Assembly: GCF_008795955.1 (NCBI RefSeq)
Contig: NZ_VMHN01000009.1
Location: 62,001 to 126,000, forward strand
Source: Marinobacter denitrificans
GTDB taxonomy: Bacteria; Pseudomonadota; Gammaproteobacteria; Pseudomonadales; Oleiphilaceae
Length of the DNA: 64,000 bases
Direction of reading: 5' to 3'
Shown in pieces: positions 37,457 through 45,890 of the stretch. Position 1 is the stretch's first letter. Every line of letters begins with the position of its first letter. Made by a program: the position numbers and the translations under genes. The notes below the pieces were generated by a model, which searched no databases, had not been told where the DNA came from, and saw nothing but the letters and a program-made list of their open reading frames with translations.

Positions 37457-38158
37457 ATGACTATTGATCCCTGTGAAGCCCACCGGTTGGGCGAGCTGAT
37501 GTGCAATACCACCAGCGCAATTCTCTGGTCCCCCGCAAAAAGCTGGGTTTGCCAGCAGTATCCGGCCACCACTCTGCTATGCCGGGTCGGCTCCGGGCAG
37601 GCTACCTATCACCGTTTTGACCCACGCCTGAAACAGCACCAGATCACCTATGGCAAGCGCATGATCATCTCGAAGCATCAGCCTGATGCGGTCGCTGGCT
37701 GGCTTTCCGGGCGGGAGATCCGTCAACGCAGGTATTTTGGTGGCGAGGTTACTACACTGAACCTGCTGGCCCACACCTGTTGCCACGAATTCGCTCACCT
37801 GCTCCAGCATGTATCCGGCCAGCGCTATCGAGGCTCCGTCCATAACCGACATTTCTATCGCATACTGGATGAGCTCCACAGTAGCGGTGGTGCGGCTGCC
37901 GCCAGGGAACATCTGGCGGAGCTGGCAGAGAATGCCGGCACGCCTGTACCGCATGAGACCATACAAGCACCGGATACCCGCCAGTTAATGGCACAGTGGA
38001 CGGTGGGAGACGCCGTTGGCTTTGGTGCCGGCAGGCGACAACTGCAAGGCACGATTATCCGGGTGAACCGGAAAACCTGCACCGTGGAGGGTACCGGCCC
38101 GTGCCGTGGCTTACGGTACCGGGTGCCGGTAGTGCTGCTACAGGCTCTCGCTGACTGA
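37457..38158 (+). CDS. SprT-like zinc metalloprotein
   Basis: A 233-residue protein. The zinc motif CHEFAHLLQHVSG (about residues 113-125) and the third ligand region HNRHFYRILDEL fit SprT-like and related minimal metallopeptidases. The C-terminus (VGDAVGFGAGRRQLQGTIIRVNRKTCTVEG) is a small beta domain. SprT-like proteins include DNA-protein crosslink proteases, but many bacterial ones are uncharacterised. No ribosome site is evident. The 3' end overlaps the nasA 3' end by 21 bases, in convergent orientation. Confidence 0.75.
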   Translation: MTIDPCEAHRLGELMCNTTSAILWSPAKSWVCQQYPATTLLCRVGSGQATYHRFDPRLKQHQITYGKRMIISKHQPDAVAGWLSGREIRQRRYFGGEVTTLNLLAHTCCHEFAHLLQHVSGQRYRGSVHNRHFYRILDELHSSGGAAAAREHLAELAENAGTPVPHETIQAPDTRQLMAQWTVGDAVGFGAGRRQLQGTIIRVNRKTCTVEGTGPCRGLRYRVPVVLLQALAD

Positions 38159-40801
38159 AACTTCAACCAGGTGGCGGAGTTCCGGAATACAGGAGCCACA
38201 GTTGGTCCCGCAACGAAGTTGTTCCCCAAGGGCTGCTACTGACCCCGCACCGCCTGCAATGGCGGCTCCGATCTGGCGCTCACCCACCTGAAAACAACTG
38301 CAGATAATCGCACCCGGGTCTTCAACCTCGACGTCCCGGGCCGCCAGCAGCGCGCGACGGCTGGATTCCGACAGCGCCGACTCGGAAAAACACCCATCCA
38401 GCCAGCCCGCATCGGGAATTCTGGCGGGCTCGTTATCCACCATCAGCACCGCCTCCAACTGGCCGTTGACGATACGGGCGGCACGGAAACACCCCTGCGC
38501 CGGGTCAGCCATCACCACATGGGCGACTCCTCCAAGCCAGTCCGTCACCATGTCCAGCCACTGAACCGGCTGCCGGCCGGCGACCCACCAGCTGTCACAG
38601 TGATCAAGCGGAACATGGCACCAGTAGTCGGCTTGCCAGCGCCGCGGCCGGCCCCTTCGAACCAGCAGCCGCCCGTGCCAGCCGGCAGGGAACGGTGTGA
38701 TGGCGGCGCGGCCATGCTTTGCTTCTGGCTGGCCGGAAACCGGATCCGTTACCTGTTCGGTCAGTACCGTAGCCACCCCATTGGAGGCAAACTGACGGTT
38801 CCAGTGAATGGGAATAAAGACCTCCCCGGGTCGCTGCTCAGCACTGCGTCGTACCCGCCCCACAAACTGGCCACTTTTCAGCGTCAGCCGGGCAAGATGC
38901 CCTTCCAGCAGCTTCAACCTGGCCATGTCGTGGGGATGAACTTCAACAAACGGTTCGGAACGGTGGGCCAGCAATCGCGGCGCATTGGCAGTTCGGGTCA
39001 TGGTGTGCCACTGGTCCCGGATACGCCCGGTATTGACCACCATGGGGTAGTCGTCGCCAGGTTGCTGCTCAGGCAGAATCGTTTCAATGGCGATGAAGCG
39101 GGCCCGACCATTGTCAGTCACGAATCGGCCGTCCGTGAACAGCCGCTTCGAGCAGATGGCACCAGAGCTTTTCAGCACAGGCCACTGCACCGGTTCCAGG
39201 GTGTCGTAGTCAACATCCGTCAGGTTTGCCAGTCGGGCGAGATTGAAAATACGCTCACCATGGTTTTCATGAGCCGAAAGGGCTGCGTGCTCACGAAATA
39301 TGTCTGCAGACCGACGGTAATCAAAGGCGTCCCCAAAGCCGAGTTTTCCGGCCACGGCGCTCACTATCCACCAGTCCGGTTTCACCTCCGCCGGCAGGGG
39401 CAGAAAACACCGTTGACGGGAGATCCGCCTTTCCGAGTTGGTGACCGTGCCGTCTTTTTCACCCCAGCCCGCGGCAGGCAAGAGAATGTCCGCATGTGCC
39501 GTGGTATCGGTATGAGCCACACAATCGGAGACGATCACCGTCGGACAACGCGCCAGGGCTTCCCGAACCCGTGCCGAATCCGGCAGACTGACCGCCGGGT
39601 TGGTACCCATGATCCAGATCACCCGGATATCCCCCCGATGCACCGCTTCAAACATATCCACCGCTTTCAGGCCAGGCCCGTCTGCCACTCCGCTGGTGCC
39701 CCAGAACGCGGCCACCCGCGACCGTGCCCCAGGACTGTCGTAATCCATGTGGGCGGCGAGGGTGTTGGCCAGGCCGCCCACTTCCCGACCACCCATGGCA
39801 TTGGGCTGGCCGGTCAGGGAAAAAGGCCCGGCCCCGGGCTTGCCAATTCGACCGGTGGCCAGATGACAGTTGATGATGGCATTGCCCTTGTCGGTACCGG
39901 CGACGGACTGGTTCACCCCCTGGGAAAAGCCGGTCACCGTGCGCGGCGTCGACGCAAACCAGCGGTAAAAAGTTTCCACATCTTCCGGCGGCAGGTCACA
40001 CTGCCTGGCCACTGCTGCCACATCTGGTGCAGCATCGCGGGCGCTCGCCAGGGCTTGTTCATAACCCTGGCAGTGGGCATCAATATAGGCCTGATCCATA
40101 CCACCCTCGGCGGCCAGCCAGTTCAGCAGACCATTGAACAGTACCGTATCAGTGCCGGGACGAAGGGCCAGATGCAGATCGGCCAGTTCGCTGGTTGCGG
40201 TGCGACGGGGGTCAATCACCACCACCCTGCGCCCCTTCCTGGCTGCGGCTTTCATGCGCTGGTACAGCACTGGATGGGCCCAGGCGGCGTTGCTGCCGGC
40301 CAGCACCAGCAGGTCTGCAAGCTCCAGGTCTTCATAACAACCGGGCACCACATCAGCACCAAAAGCCCGTTTGTGAGCTGCCACCGCAGACGACATGCAA
40401 AGGCGGGAGTTGGTGTCCACATTGGCCGTACGAAGAAAGCCCTTGGCCAGCTTGTTGGCTACGTAATAGTCTTCTGTCAGCAACTGCCCCGACAGATAAA
40501 AGGCCACGGACTGAGGCCCATATGCTTCCACGCTATCGCGGATGGCTCCCGCCACTTCATCAAGCGCGTTGTTCCAGGCAGACCTCCGCCCTCTGACCAC
40601 CGGGTATAGTAGTCGTCCTTCCTGGCCGGTAGTCTCGTGCAAGCTGGCACCCTTTACACACAATCGCCCATAGTTAGCGGGATGACTGGCATCTCCGGCT
40701 ACCGGCATGCGGGTGTCGGAGTTCGCCATAACACCACACCCGACCCCGCAATAGGGGCATGTAGTGTGGACAGGTGGTTTACCGGTATCGTGCGAATCCA
40801 C
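38138..40801 (-). CDS. nasA: Assimilatory nitrate reductase catalytic subunit
   Basis: About 887 residues. The N-terminal [4Fe-4S] motif is CPYCGVGCGVM, followed by the molybdopterin oxidoreductase domain (about 60-480), the dinucleotide-binding domain (about 600-710) and a C-terminal BFD-like [2Fe-2S] domain (CSCFQVGERQIG, CGTNCGSCIPEL). It reduces nitrate to nitrite in the cytoplasm. AGGAG directly abuts an ATG at 40807 but stands six bases before the GTG at 40801, so I prefer the GTG. A longer frame to 40900 would run through a terminator hairpin. Divergent from nasT. Confidence 0.94.
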   Translation of the reverse strand: MDSHDTGKPPVHTTCPYCGVGCGVMANSDTRMPVAGDASHPANYGRLCVKGASLHETTGQEGRLLYPVVRGRRSAWNNALDEVAGAIRDSVEAYGPQSVAFYLSGQLLTEDYYVANKLAKGFLRTANVDTNSRLCMSSAVAAHKRAFGADVVPGCYEDLELADLLVLAGSNAAWAHPVLYQRMKAAARKGRRVVVIDPRRTATSELADLHLALRPGTDTVLFNGLLNWLAAEGGMDQAYIDAHCQGYEQALASARDAAPDVAAVARQCDLPPEDVETFYRWFASTPRTVTGFSQGVNQSVAGTDKGNAIINCHLATGRIGKPGAGPFSLTGQPNAMGGREVGGLANTLAAHMDYDSPGARSRVAAFWGTSGVADGPGLKAVDMFEAVHRGDIRVIWIMGTNPAVSLPDSARVREALARCPTVIVSDCVAHTDTTAHADILLPAAGWGEKDGTVTNSERRISRQRCFLPLPAEVKPDWWIVSAVAGKLGFGDAFDYRRSADIFREHAALSAHENHGERIFNLARLANLTDVDYDTLEPVQWPVLKSSGAICSKRLFTDGRFVTDNGRARFIAIETILPEQQPGDDYPMVVNTGRIRDQWHTMTRTANAPRLLAHRSEPFVEVHPHDMARLKLLEGHLARLTLKSGQFVGRVRRSAEQRPGEVFIPIHWNRQFASNGVATVLTEQVTDPVSGQPEAKHGRAAITPFPAGWHGRLLVRRGRPRRWQADYWCHVPLDHCDSWWVAGRQPVQWLDMVTDWLGGVAHVVMADPAQGCFRAARIVNGQLEAVLMVDNEPARIPDAGWLDGCFSESALSESSRRALLAARDVEVEDPGAIICSCFQVGERQIGAAIAGGAGSVAALGEQLRCGTNCGSCIPELRHLVEVSVSESL

Positions 40802-40827
40802 TGACATCTCCTGAGAATCACAATCAC

Positions 40828-40878
40828 AAAAAAACCCGCGATGCCCGACCTGGTATTGAACAGATCGGGCATCGCGGG
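40828..40878 (-). promoter_or_regulatory. Leader terminator hairpin of nasA
   Basis: On the minus strand a perfect 14-bp stem (CCCGCGATGCCCGA and its complement) with a 16-base loop is followed by seven T residues, ending about 27 bases before the nasA start. This is an intrinsic terminator inside the 5' leader. The divergent gene encodes the antiterminator NasT, so conditional read-through is the likely control. A weaker hairpin (40899-40920) lies before it in the leader. The 448-base gap from nasA to nasT holds this leader and the two promoters described next. Confidence 0.85.
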
Positions 40879-40946
40879 CTTCTTTGCCAGAATTATTCAC
40901 CGGGACTAAATCCGCCCGGCGTCTTCACGCGCTGCTTCTGCTTATG

Positions 40947-40962
40947 TGCAAATCCAGGGCCA
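40947..40962 (-). promoter_or_regulatory. Sigma-54 promoter candidate for nasA
   Basis: On the minus strand TGGCCCTGGATTTGCA carries GG and GC separated by ten bases and a perfect TTGCA -12 element. The predicted transcript start, near 40936, gives a leader of about 135 bases that contains the terminator hairpin. Confidence 0.65.
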
Positions 40963-41151
40963 CCATTGGGAGAACCTGTCGCCGTCAGTGATTCCGCCTG
41001 TATCGGCAAGCAATCAATGACGCAATTCAGACTCAAAACAGTGCAAAACCGCCGAAAATGCCCAACGACTGCGCAACGTGCTACTCGGAAACGACCGGAA
41101 AATCGTAACTACATCGGCTTACACCCCCGCTACAGAGGCCTTGGAGGGGGC

Positions 41152-41167
41152 TGGCAGATTTATTGCT
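41152..41167 (+). promoter_or_regulatory. Sigma-54 promoter candidate for nasTS
   Basis: TGGCAGATTTATTGCT has GG-N10-GC spacing and a perfect TTGCT -12 element, about 80 bases before the nasT start. No terminator hairpin lies between it and nasT, unlike the other three nitrate promoters. Confidence 0.6.
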
Positions 41168-41249
41168 TCCAAGTCTGGAGAAGGTGAAGACCACTTCGCC
41201 GAATGATCAACCATTCGCAGTCAACGACTGTTCAGTTGAGGAAATCATC

Positions 41250-41876
41250 ATGAATTCGCCAGACCCCCTTCGTATCCTTTTGATCGACAAGGACCCCGAA
41301 CGGGCAAGCCAGGTATGTGCAACATTACGGCACGAGGGTCATGAAGTGATTCGCCAGCGCCCGGATGCCACCGGCCTGACTGCAGCCGTGGCCCGCGACC
41401 AGCCGGACATGGTGATCATTGATATGGACTCACCGGACCGGGATACCCTGGAAAACATGAGTACCCTCAATGCCCATGCCCCCAGGCCCATTGTCTTTTT
41501 TGCCGACGAGCCCGGCGACCGCGCCACCATTCACGCCGCCGTAAAGGCTGGGGTCAGCGCCTACGTAGTGGATGGTATACAGCCAGAACGGGTTCGCTCT
41601 ATTATTGACTCGGCGGTGGCGCAGTTCGAATCCTTTCAGGCGCTGCGCACAGAGTTAGAAGAAACCCGCTCCGCGCTGGAAGACCGTAAGACCATCGAGA
41701 AAGCCAAGGGGCTGATCATGCGTCATGAGGACTGTGACGAGGAAACCGCCTATCGCATGCTCCGCAGTTCCGCCATGGAGCACAGCGAACGCCTGGCGGT
41801 CATGGCTGACCGCGTTATTACCCTAATCGAAAGCCGCAACCAGGGATCGGGCGGGCCAGTCCGCAAAGCCTCATAA
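41250..41876 (+). CDS. nasT: NasT-type ANTAR antiterminator
   Basis: A 208-residue protein. An N-terminal pseudo-receiver (about 8-125) keeps Asp in IIDMDSPD but has DKD in place of the usual acidic pair and no typical Lys region. A coiled coil leads to a C-terminal ANTAR domain (about 145-200, EKAKGLIMRHEDCDEETAYRML). ANTAR proteins bind RNA hairpins and prevent termination in nitrate-assimilation leaders. NasS binds NasT and releases it when nitrate is present in Azotobacter, Paracoccus and Pseudomonas. GAGGA precedes the ATG. nasS follows 23 bases later. Confidence 0.93.
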   Translation: MNSPDPLRILLIDKDPERASQVCATLRHEGHEVIRQRPDATGLTAAVARDQPDMVIIDMDSPDRDTLENMSTLNAHAPRPIVFFADEPGDRATIHAAVKAGVSAYVVDGIQPERVRSIIDSAVAQFESFQALRTELEETRSALEDRKTIEKAKGLIMRHEDCDEETAYRMLRSSAMEHSERLAVMADRVITLIESRNQGSGGPVRKAS

Positions 41877-41899
41877 CTGCCCCGTCAGACGGAGAAACA

Positions 41900-43156
41900 A
41901 TGGTTCAACCCACACCACTCCACAGACATCCCGGTTTCCATATTCGGCTGGGCTTTGTGCCACTTCTGGACAGCGCACCACTGATCGTCGCCCGTGAACT
42001 GGGGCTTTTTGATGCAGAGGGGCTTGATGTAGAACTGGTGAGGGAAGGTTCCTGGGCTTCCCTGCGGGACAAGGTCACGTTCGGGCTTATCGACGGTGGC
42101 CACATGCTGGCCCCCATGCCCCTGAGCATGTCCCTGGCCATTGACCGGCCAAAGGTCCCCGTCGTGGTGGGCATGGTGCTGAGCCGAAACGGCAATGGCA
42201 TCACACTTGGCAATCGGCTCTTTGGTGAGCTGCTCCGGTCGGCCACAGATCTGGACAACCCCATCGCCACGGCAGGGGCCCTGATCAGTCTGGCAAAACA
42301 GAGGGGTAAGCCAATACAGCTGGCTTCCGTCGCTCCCTGGTCAAGCCACGACCTCCAGCTTCGTGACTGGCTGGCTTCTGCCGGCGCGGCTATGGACAAC
42401 CACATCCAGATTATCCCGGTATCGCCGATTCAGATGGTGGACGCTTTCCGTTCGAACGCCATTGAGGGCTGTTGCGTTGGCGAACCCTGGAACAGCCTGC
42501 TGGAGTACGAGAAGCTCGGGCACATCCTCCATTCCGGCCATCAGATATGGCAAAACGCCCCGGAAAAAGTCCTGGGAATGCGGGCGGACTGGATGGCACA
42601 GCACAGCGTGATGTACCGGCACCTGCTGCGCGCCTTGCTCGCGGCCTGTCGGTGGCTGGACAATTCCCATAACCACCTTCTGCTGAGGGAGATTCTGTCG
42701 AAACCTGAATACCTCGGAGCGCAGATTAATGCACTGGACAACCACCCCTACAGCCTTTTCCACCCGCGACTGGAACAACACTTCTTCCGTCACTCCGCCA
42801 ATTTCCCCTGGTTGTCCCAGGCCCACTGGCTTGCCTCGCGGCTGACACTCCGAGGGCAACTCGGCCCCGTCAGTGGAGCAATGTTGCGCCAGGTGGTGCG
42901 GCCCGACCTGTTCCGGGATGCGGCCGCGTCCATGGGCATCGACACACCGGTAATCGACAGCAAAATGGAAGGGCGCCACCAGCATCCGTTTACTCTCTCC
43001 GGTCGTTATGGCCCCGTTGACGTTGCCAGCGACAGACTTCTTGGCGAACACCTCCACGACTGGATGGCAGAACACCATGACCGCCCCGGCCCGCCCAACA
43101 ATGAGGCGCCACGCACTAAAACGGCCTCCAGAACCGGGCCGGAATCGGGAAACTGA
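41900..43156 (+). CDS. nasS: NasS-type nitrate sensor
   Basis: A 418-residue protein of the NrtA/CmpA/NasS family (RLGFVPLLDSAPLIVARELGLF, GLIDGGHMLAPMPLSMSL, CVGEPWNSLLEYEKLG). It has no signal peptide, unlike the transport protein NrtA encoded next, so it stays in the cytoplasm. That and its pairing with nasT identify it as the nitrate-binding partner that sequesters NasT. GGAGAAACA precedes the ATG. Confidence 0.92.
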   Translation: MVQPTPLHRHPGFHIRLGFVPLLDSAPLIVARELGLFDAEGLDVELVREGSWASLRDKVTFGLIDGGHMLAPMPLSMSLAIDRPKVPVVVGMVLSRNGNGITLGNRLFGELLRSATDLDNPIATAGALISLAKQRGKPIQLASVAPWSSHDLQLRDWLASAGAAMDNHIQIIPVSPIQMVDAFRSNAIEGCCVGEPWNSLLEYEKLGHILHSGHQIWQNAPEKVLGMRADWMAQHSVMYRHLLRALLAACRWLDNSHNHLLLREILSKPEYLGAQINALDNHPYSLFHPRLEQHFFRHSANFPWLSQAHWLASRLTLRGQLGPVSGAMLRQVVRPDLFRDAAASMGIDTPVIDSKMEGRHQHPFTLSGRYGPVDVASDRLLGEHLHDWMAEHHDRPGPPNNEAPRTKTASRTGPESGN

Positions 43157-43202
43157 AACCGGATTTATAAAATAACTCTTTACTTTCAGAGTCTTGAAGA
43201 AC

Positions 43203-43218
43203 TGGCACGCCGTCTGCT
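43203..43218 (+). promoter_or_regulatory. Sigma-54 promoter candidate for nrtABC
   Basis: TGGCACGCCGTCTGCT has a perfect -24 TGGCACG and CTGC (consensus TTGC) at GG-N10-GC spacing. It begins 47 bases after the nasS stop. The predicted start is near 43229, so the leader includes a P1-like hairpin at 43245-43267 and the terminator hairpin. Confidence 0.7.
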
Positions 43219-43244
43219 TAACAGACTACATACGATCTTGCATT

Positions 43245-43333
43245 TACTGCACGTGAATTCGGCAGTAGTGAACACTTGAAGAATATCAGGCATTGACGCC
43301 TGCGCCCCGGCAACGGGGGGCAGGCTTTTTTTT
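43245..43333 (+). promoter_or_regulatory. nrtA leader: upstream hairpin plus terminator
   Basis: The first hairpin (43245-43267) has an eight-pair stem with one bulged A and a six-base loop UGAAUU. The terminator (43298-43325) is a 12-position stem with one G-G mismatch and a GCAA tetraloop, followed by eight T residues. It ends about 28 bases before the nrtA start. The order promoter, hairpin, terminator, gene is what ANTAR regulation requires. The loop does not clearly show the published A1/G4 hexaloop consensus. Confidence 0.75.
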
Positions 43334-43361
43334 GCCTGAAATAAGCAACCGGGAGAACACC

Positions 43362-44717
43362 ATGCAACTGAAAACACTGGTAGCCACCTTACTGATACTG
43401 GCAGGAACCGGTTCAGCGCAGGCCGAGATTGGCCCGCCGGAAAAGCCGGACCTGCGGCTTGGATTCATCAAGCTGACCGATATGGCTCCCCTGGCTATTG
43501 CCTGGGAACAGGGTTTTTTTATGGATGAAGGTCTGTTCGTGGAGCTCGAAGCCCAGGCCAACTGGAAAGTTCTGCTGGACGGAGTGGTCACCGGCACCCT
43601 TGACGGCGCCCATATGCTGGCCGGCCAGCCCCTTGGCGCCACCATCGGCTACGGCACCCAGGCGGATATCATCACCGCGTTCAGTATGGACCTGAACGGC
43701 AACGGCATTACCGTATCCAATGATGTCTGGGAGCAGATGACCCCACACATCGATAAAAACGGGGACGGCAATCCTGCCCACCCCATAAGCGCCGCTGCCC
43801 TGAAACCCGTCATCGAACAGTACCGTGACGAAGGCGAGCGCTTCCGCATGGGCATGGTGTTCCCGGTATCCACCCACAACTATGAGTTGCGCTACTGGCT
43901 GGCGGCTGGGGGCCTGAACCCCGGTCTCTACGCTCCACAACGGGGAGACACCAGCGGCACCATCGACGCCGACGTGCACTTGTCTGTCACGCCCCCACCG
44001 CAAATGCCGGCCACCATGGAGGCCGGCACCATCCAGGGCTACTGCGTGGGTGAGCCCTGGAACCAGCAAGCAGTGTTCAAAGGCATCGGTGTGCCGGTGA
44101 TCACCGATTACGAAATCTGGCCCAATAACCCGGAAAAAGTCTTTGGCGTTACTGAAGCCTGGGCCGAACAGAATCCCAACACCCATCTTCGACTGCTACG
44201 GGCTCTGATTCGCGCCGCCCACTGGCTGGACGAGAACAACAATGCCAATCGGGAGGCAGCGGTAAAGATCCTGGCCCGTTCCAGCTACGTGGGTGCGGAC
44301 GAAGAGGTGATCGCCAACTCCATGACCGGCACCTTCGAATACGAGAAGGGCGATGTACGGGAAGTGCCGGACTTCAACGTCTTCTTCCGCTATTACGCCA
44401 CCTATCCGTATCCATCGGACGCGATCTGGTACCTGAGCCAGATGCGCCGCTGGGGCCAGATCCCGGAGGCAAAGTCCGACGACTGGTACATGGAAACGGC
44501 AGCCAGAGTCTACCGTGCCGATATCTACAAGGAAGCCGCCCGCTCGCTCATCGACGATGGCACGCTCAGTGCAGAGGACTTCCCGGACCTGGACGCAGAA
44601 AACTTCACCCGCCCTCACCAGGGCAAGCTCATCGACGGCGTGGCTTTCACTCCCCGGGAACCGAACGCCTACATCGACAGTTTCAAGATTGGCCTGAAAG
44701 GCTCGCAAACCCCGTAA
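43362..44717 (+). CDS. nrtA: Nitrate ABC transporter substrate-binding protein
   Basis: About 451 residues from the ATG at 43362, which has GGGAGA upstream. A signal peptide ends SAQAEIG. The mature protein has the NrtA family motifs LGFIKLTDMAPLAIAWEQGFF, LDGAHMLAGQPLGA and YCVGEPWNQQAVFKG. It captures nitrate (or nitrite) in the periplasm for NrtBC. It is the secreted paralogue of NasS, with about the same layout. The gene starts the nrtABC transcript. Confidence 0.93.
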   Translation: MQLKTLVATLLILAGTGSAQAEIGPPEKPDLRLGFIKLTDMAPLAIAWEQGFFMDEGLFVELEAQANWKVLLDGVVTGTLDGAHMLAGQPLGATIGYGTQADIITAFSMDLNGNGITVSNDVWEQMTPHIDKNGDGNPAHPISAAALKPVIEQYRDEGERFRMGMVFPVSTHNYELRYWLAAGGLNPGLYAPQRGDTSGTIDADVHLSVTPPPQMPATMEAGTIQGYCVGEPWNQQAVFKGIGVPVITDYEIWPNNPEKVFGVTEAWAEQNPNTHLRLLRALIRAAHWLDENNNANREAAVKILARSSYVGADEEVIANSMTGTFEYEKGDVREVPDFNVFFRYYATYPYPSDAIWYLSQMRRWGQIPEAKSDDWYMETAARVYRADIYKEAARSLIDDGTLSAEDFPDLDAENFTRPHQGKLIDGVAFTPREPNAYIDSFKIGLKGSQTP

Positions 44718-44741
44718 GCATTGAGTGTCAGGAGACATCAC

Positions 44742-45737
44742 ATGACAACGCTCAGCCAGACCGACTCGTTATCACAAGGCCAACGATGGCTCCGTGCACT
44801 GACTGAAAAACTGGCCGGGCGCAGCCTGGCCGAAACCGGACGCCAGCTACTGCTCCCCGCCATTGGCATTGCCCTGTTCCTGGGCTTCTGGCACCTGGCT
44901 GCGCCCCAGGTACAGACCTCCCTGGGCGCCTTCCCGGGCCCGGCCCAAGTGCTTGAGCAGACCGGCCAGCTCTGGCAGGAACACAGCAACCAGCGGGACC
45001 GTGCCGCTCAGTTCGTGACCATGCAGGAAGAGCGCAATGAGCGAATCCTGACCGAGAACCCGAACGCCGAAGTGAAAATCCGTGATTACCCCGGAGCGCC
45101 CACGTTTATTGACCAGATATTCACCAGCCTTGGCACCGTGCTGGCAGGATTTGTACTGGCCACCATCATTGCGGTGCCGCTGGGCATTATCATAGGCCTG
45201 AACCGCCATTTTTCGGCGGCGGTCAATCCCTTGATCCAGATCTTCAAACCGGTATCGCCACTGGCCTGGCTACCCCTGGTGACCATGGTGGTTTCGGCCA
45301 CCTACGTCAGTGACGATCCGATGTTTGCCAAGTCGTTCCTGACGTCGATGATCACCGTGACCTTGTGCAGCCTCTGGCCCACGCTGATCAACACCAGTGT
45401 GGGGGTCGCGGCCGTCAACCCGGACCTGCTGAACGTTTCCAAAGTCCTGCAACTGTCGTTCTGGACCCACGTTCGCAAAGTCGTGCTGCCGTCATCCGTT
45501 CCTATGATCTTTACCGGCCTGAGAGTATCCCTGGGCATCGCCTGGATGGTGCTGATTGCCGCCGAAATGCTGGCCCAGAGCCCCGGCCTCGGAAAGTTCG
45601 TCTGGGATGAATTCCAGAACGGGAGCAGTCAGTCCTTGAGTCGAATCATGGTGGCAGTATTGGCCATCGGTTTTATCGGCTTCTTACTGGACCGAATCAT
45701 GCTGCTAATTCAGAAGAAGGTTGCCTGGAACGAATAG
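44742..45737 (+). CDS. nrtB: Nitrate ABC transporter permease
   Basis: A 331-residue permease; AGGAG lies seven bases before the chosen ATG. The first helix is at about 40-58. A hydrophilic insert of about 55 residues (75-125, with QDR-rich helix and VKIRDYPGAP) precedes the other helices, as is usual in proteobacterial nitrate permeases. The EAA-type loop reads LLNVSKVLQLSFWTHVRKVVLPSSVP. A composite palindrome separates it from nrtC. Confidence 0.92.
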   Translation: MTTLSQTDSLSQGQRWLRALTEKLAGRSLAETGRQLLLPAIGIALFLGFWHLAAPQVQTSLGAFPGPAQVLEQTGQLWQEHSNQRDRAAQFVTMQEERNERILTENPNAEVKIRDYPGAPTFIDQIFTSLGTVLAGFVLATIIAVPLGIIIGLNRHFSAAVNPLIQIFKPVSPLAWLPLVTMVVSATYVSDDPMFAKSFLTSMITVTLCSLWPTLINTSVGVAAVNPDLLNVSKVLQLSFWTHVRKVVLPSSVPMIFTGLRVSLGIAWMVLIAAEMLAQSPGLGKFVWDEFQNGSSQSLSRIMVAVLAIGFIGFLLDRIMLLIQKKVAWNE

Positions 45738-45766
45738 CTTCTGACCTTGGAGCATGCCGCCCGGGA

Positions 45767-45864
45767 TGACGATGGCCTCCCAGGACACGCGGTGAATACG
45801 TCCATGTACGCTCGACAAAAACATCCATGTTTTTGACGGTCCCGGGAGGCCATCGTCACCCCGG
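45767..45864. repeat. Composite palindrome, family I, between nrtB and nrtC
   Basis: Arms of about 28 bases (45767-45794 and 45837-45864) pair with two mismatches. The core holds GTGAATACGTCCATGTACG and then AAAAACATCCATGTTTTT. This matches the core at 18456-18510, but the arms are unrelated to those arms. No T-run follows. Confidence 0.85.
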
Positions 45865-45890
45865 GCTCCGCAAGTTTTGAGGAGATTGCT

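Noticed and set aside
38519..40609. Long open frame (about 696 codons) on the plus strand opposite nasA
   Set aside because: It is the shadow of a GC-rich gene. The protein is rich in Arg, His, Pro and Gly with no recognisable domain, while the minus-strand frame encodes a complete molybdoenzyme.
43113..43127. NtrC site before the nrtA promoter
   Set aside because: Only one half (GCACT) matches; the second half reads GGCCT, and it lies within nasS.
43245..43267. Proof of the ANTAR dual hexaloop motif in the nrtA leader
   Set aside because: The first hairpin has a six-base loop, but it does not carry the A1/G4 pattern, and the other two leaders have seven-base loops by my pairing. I therefore claim only the terminators and the layout.
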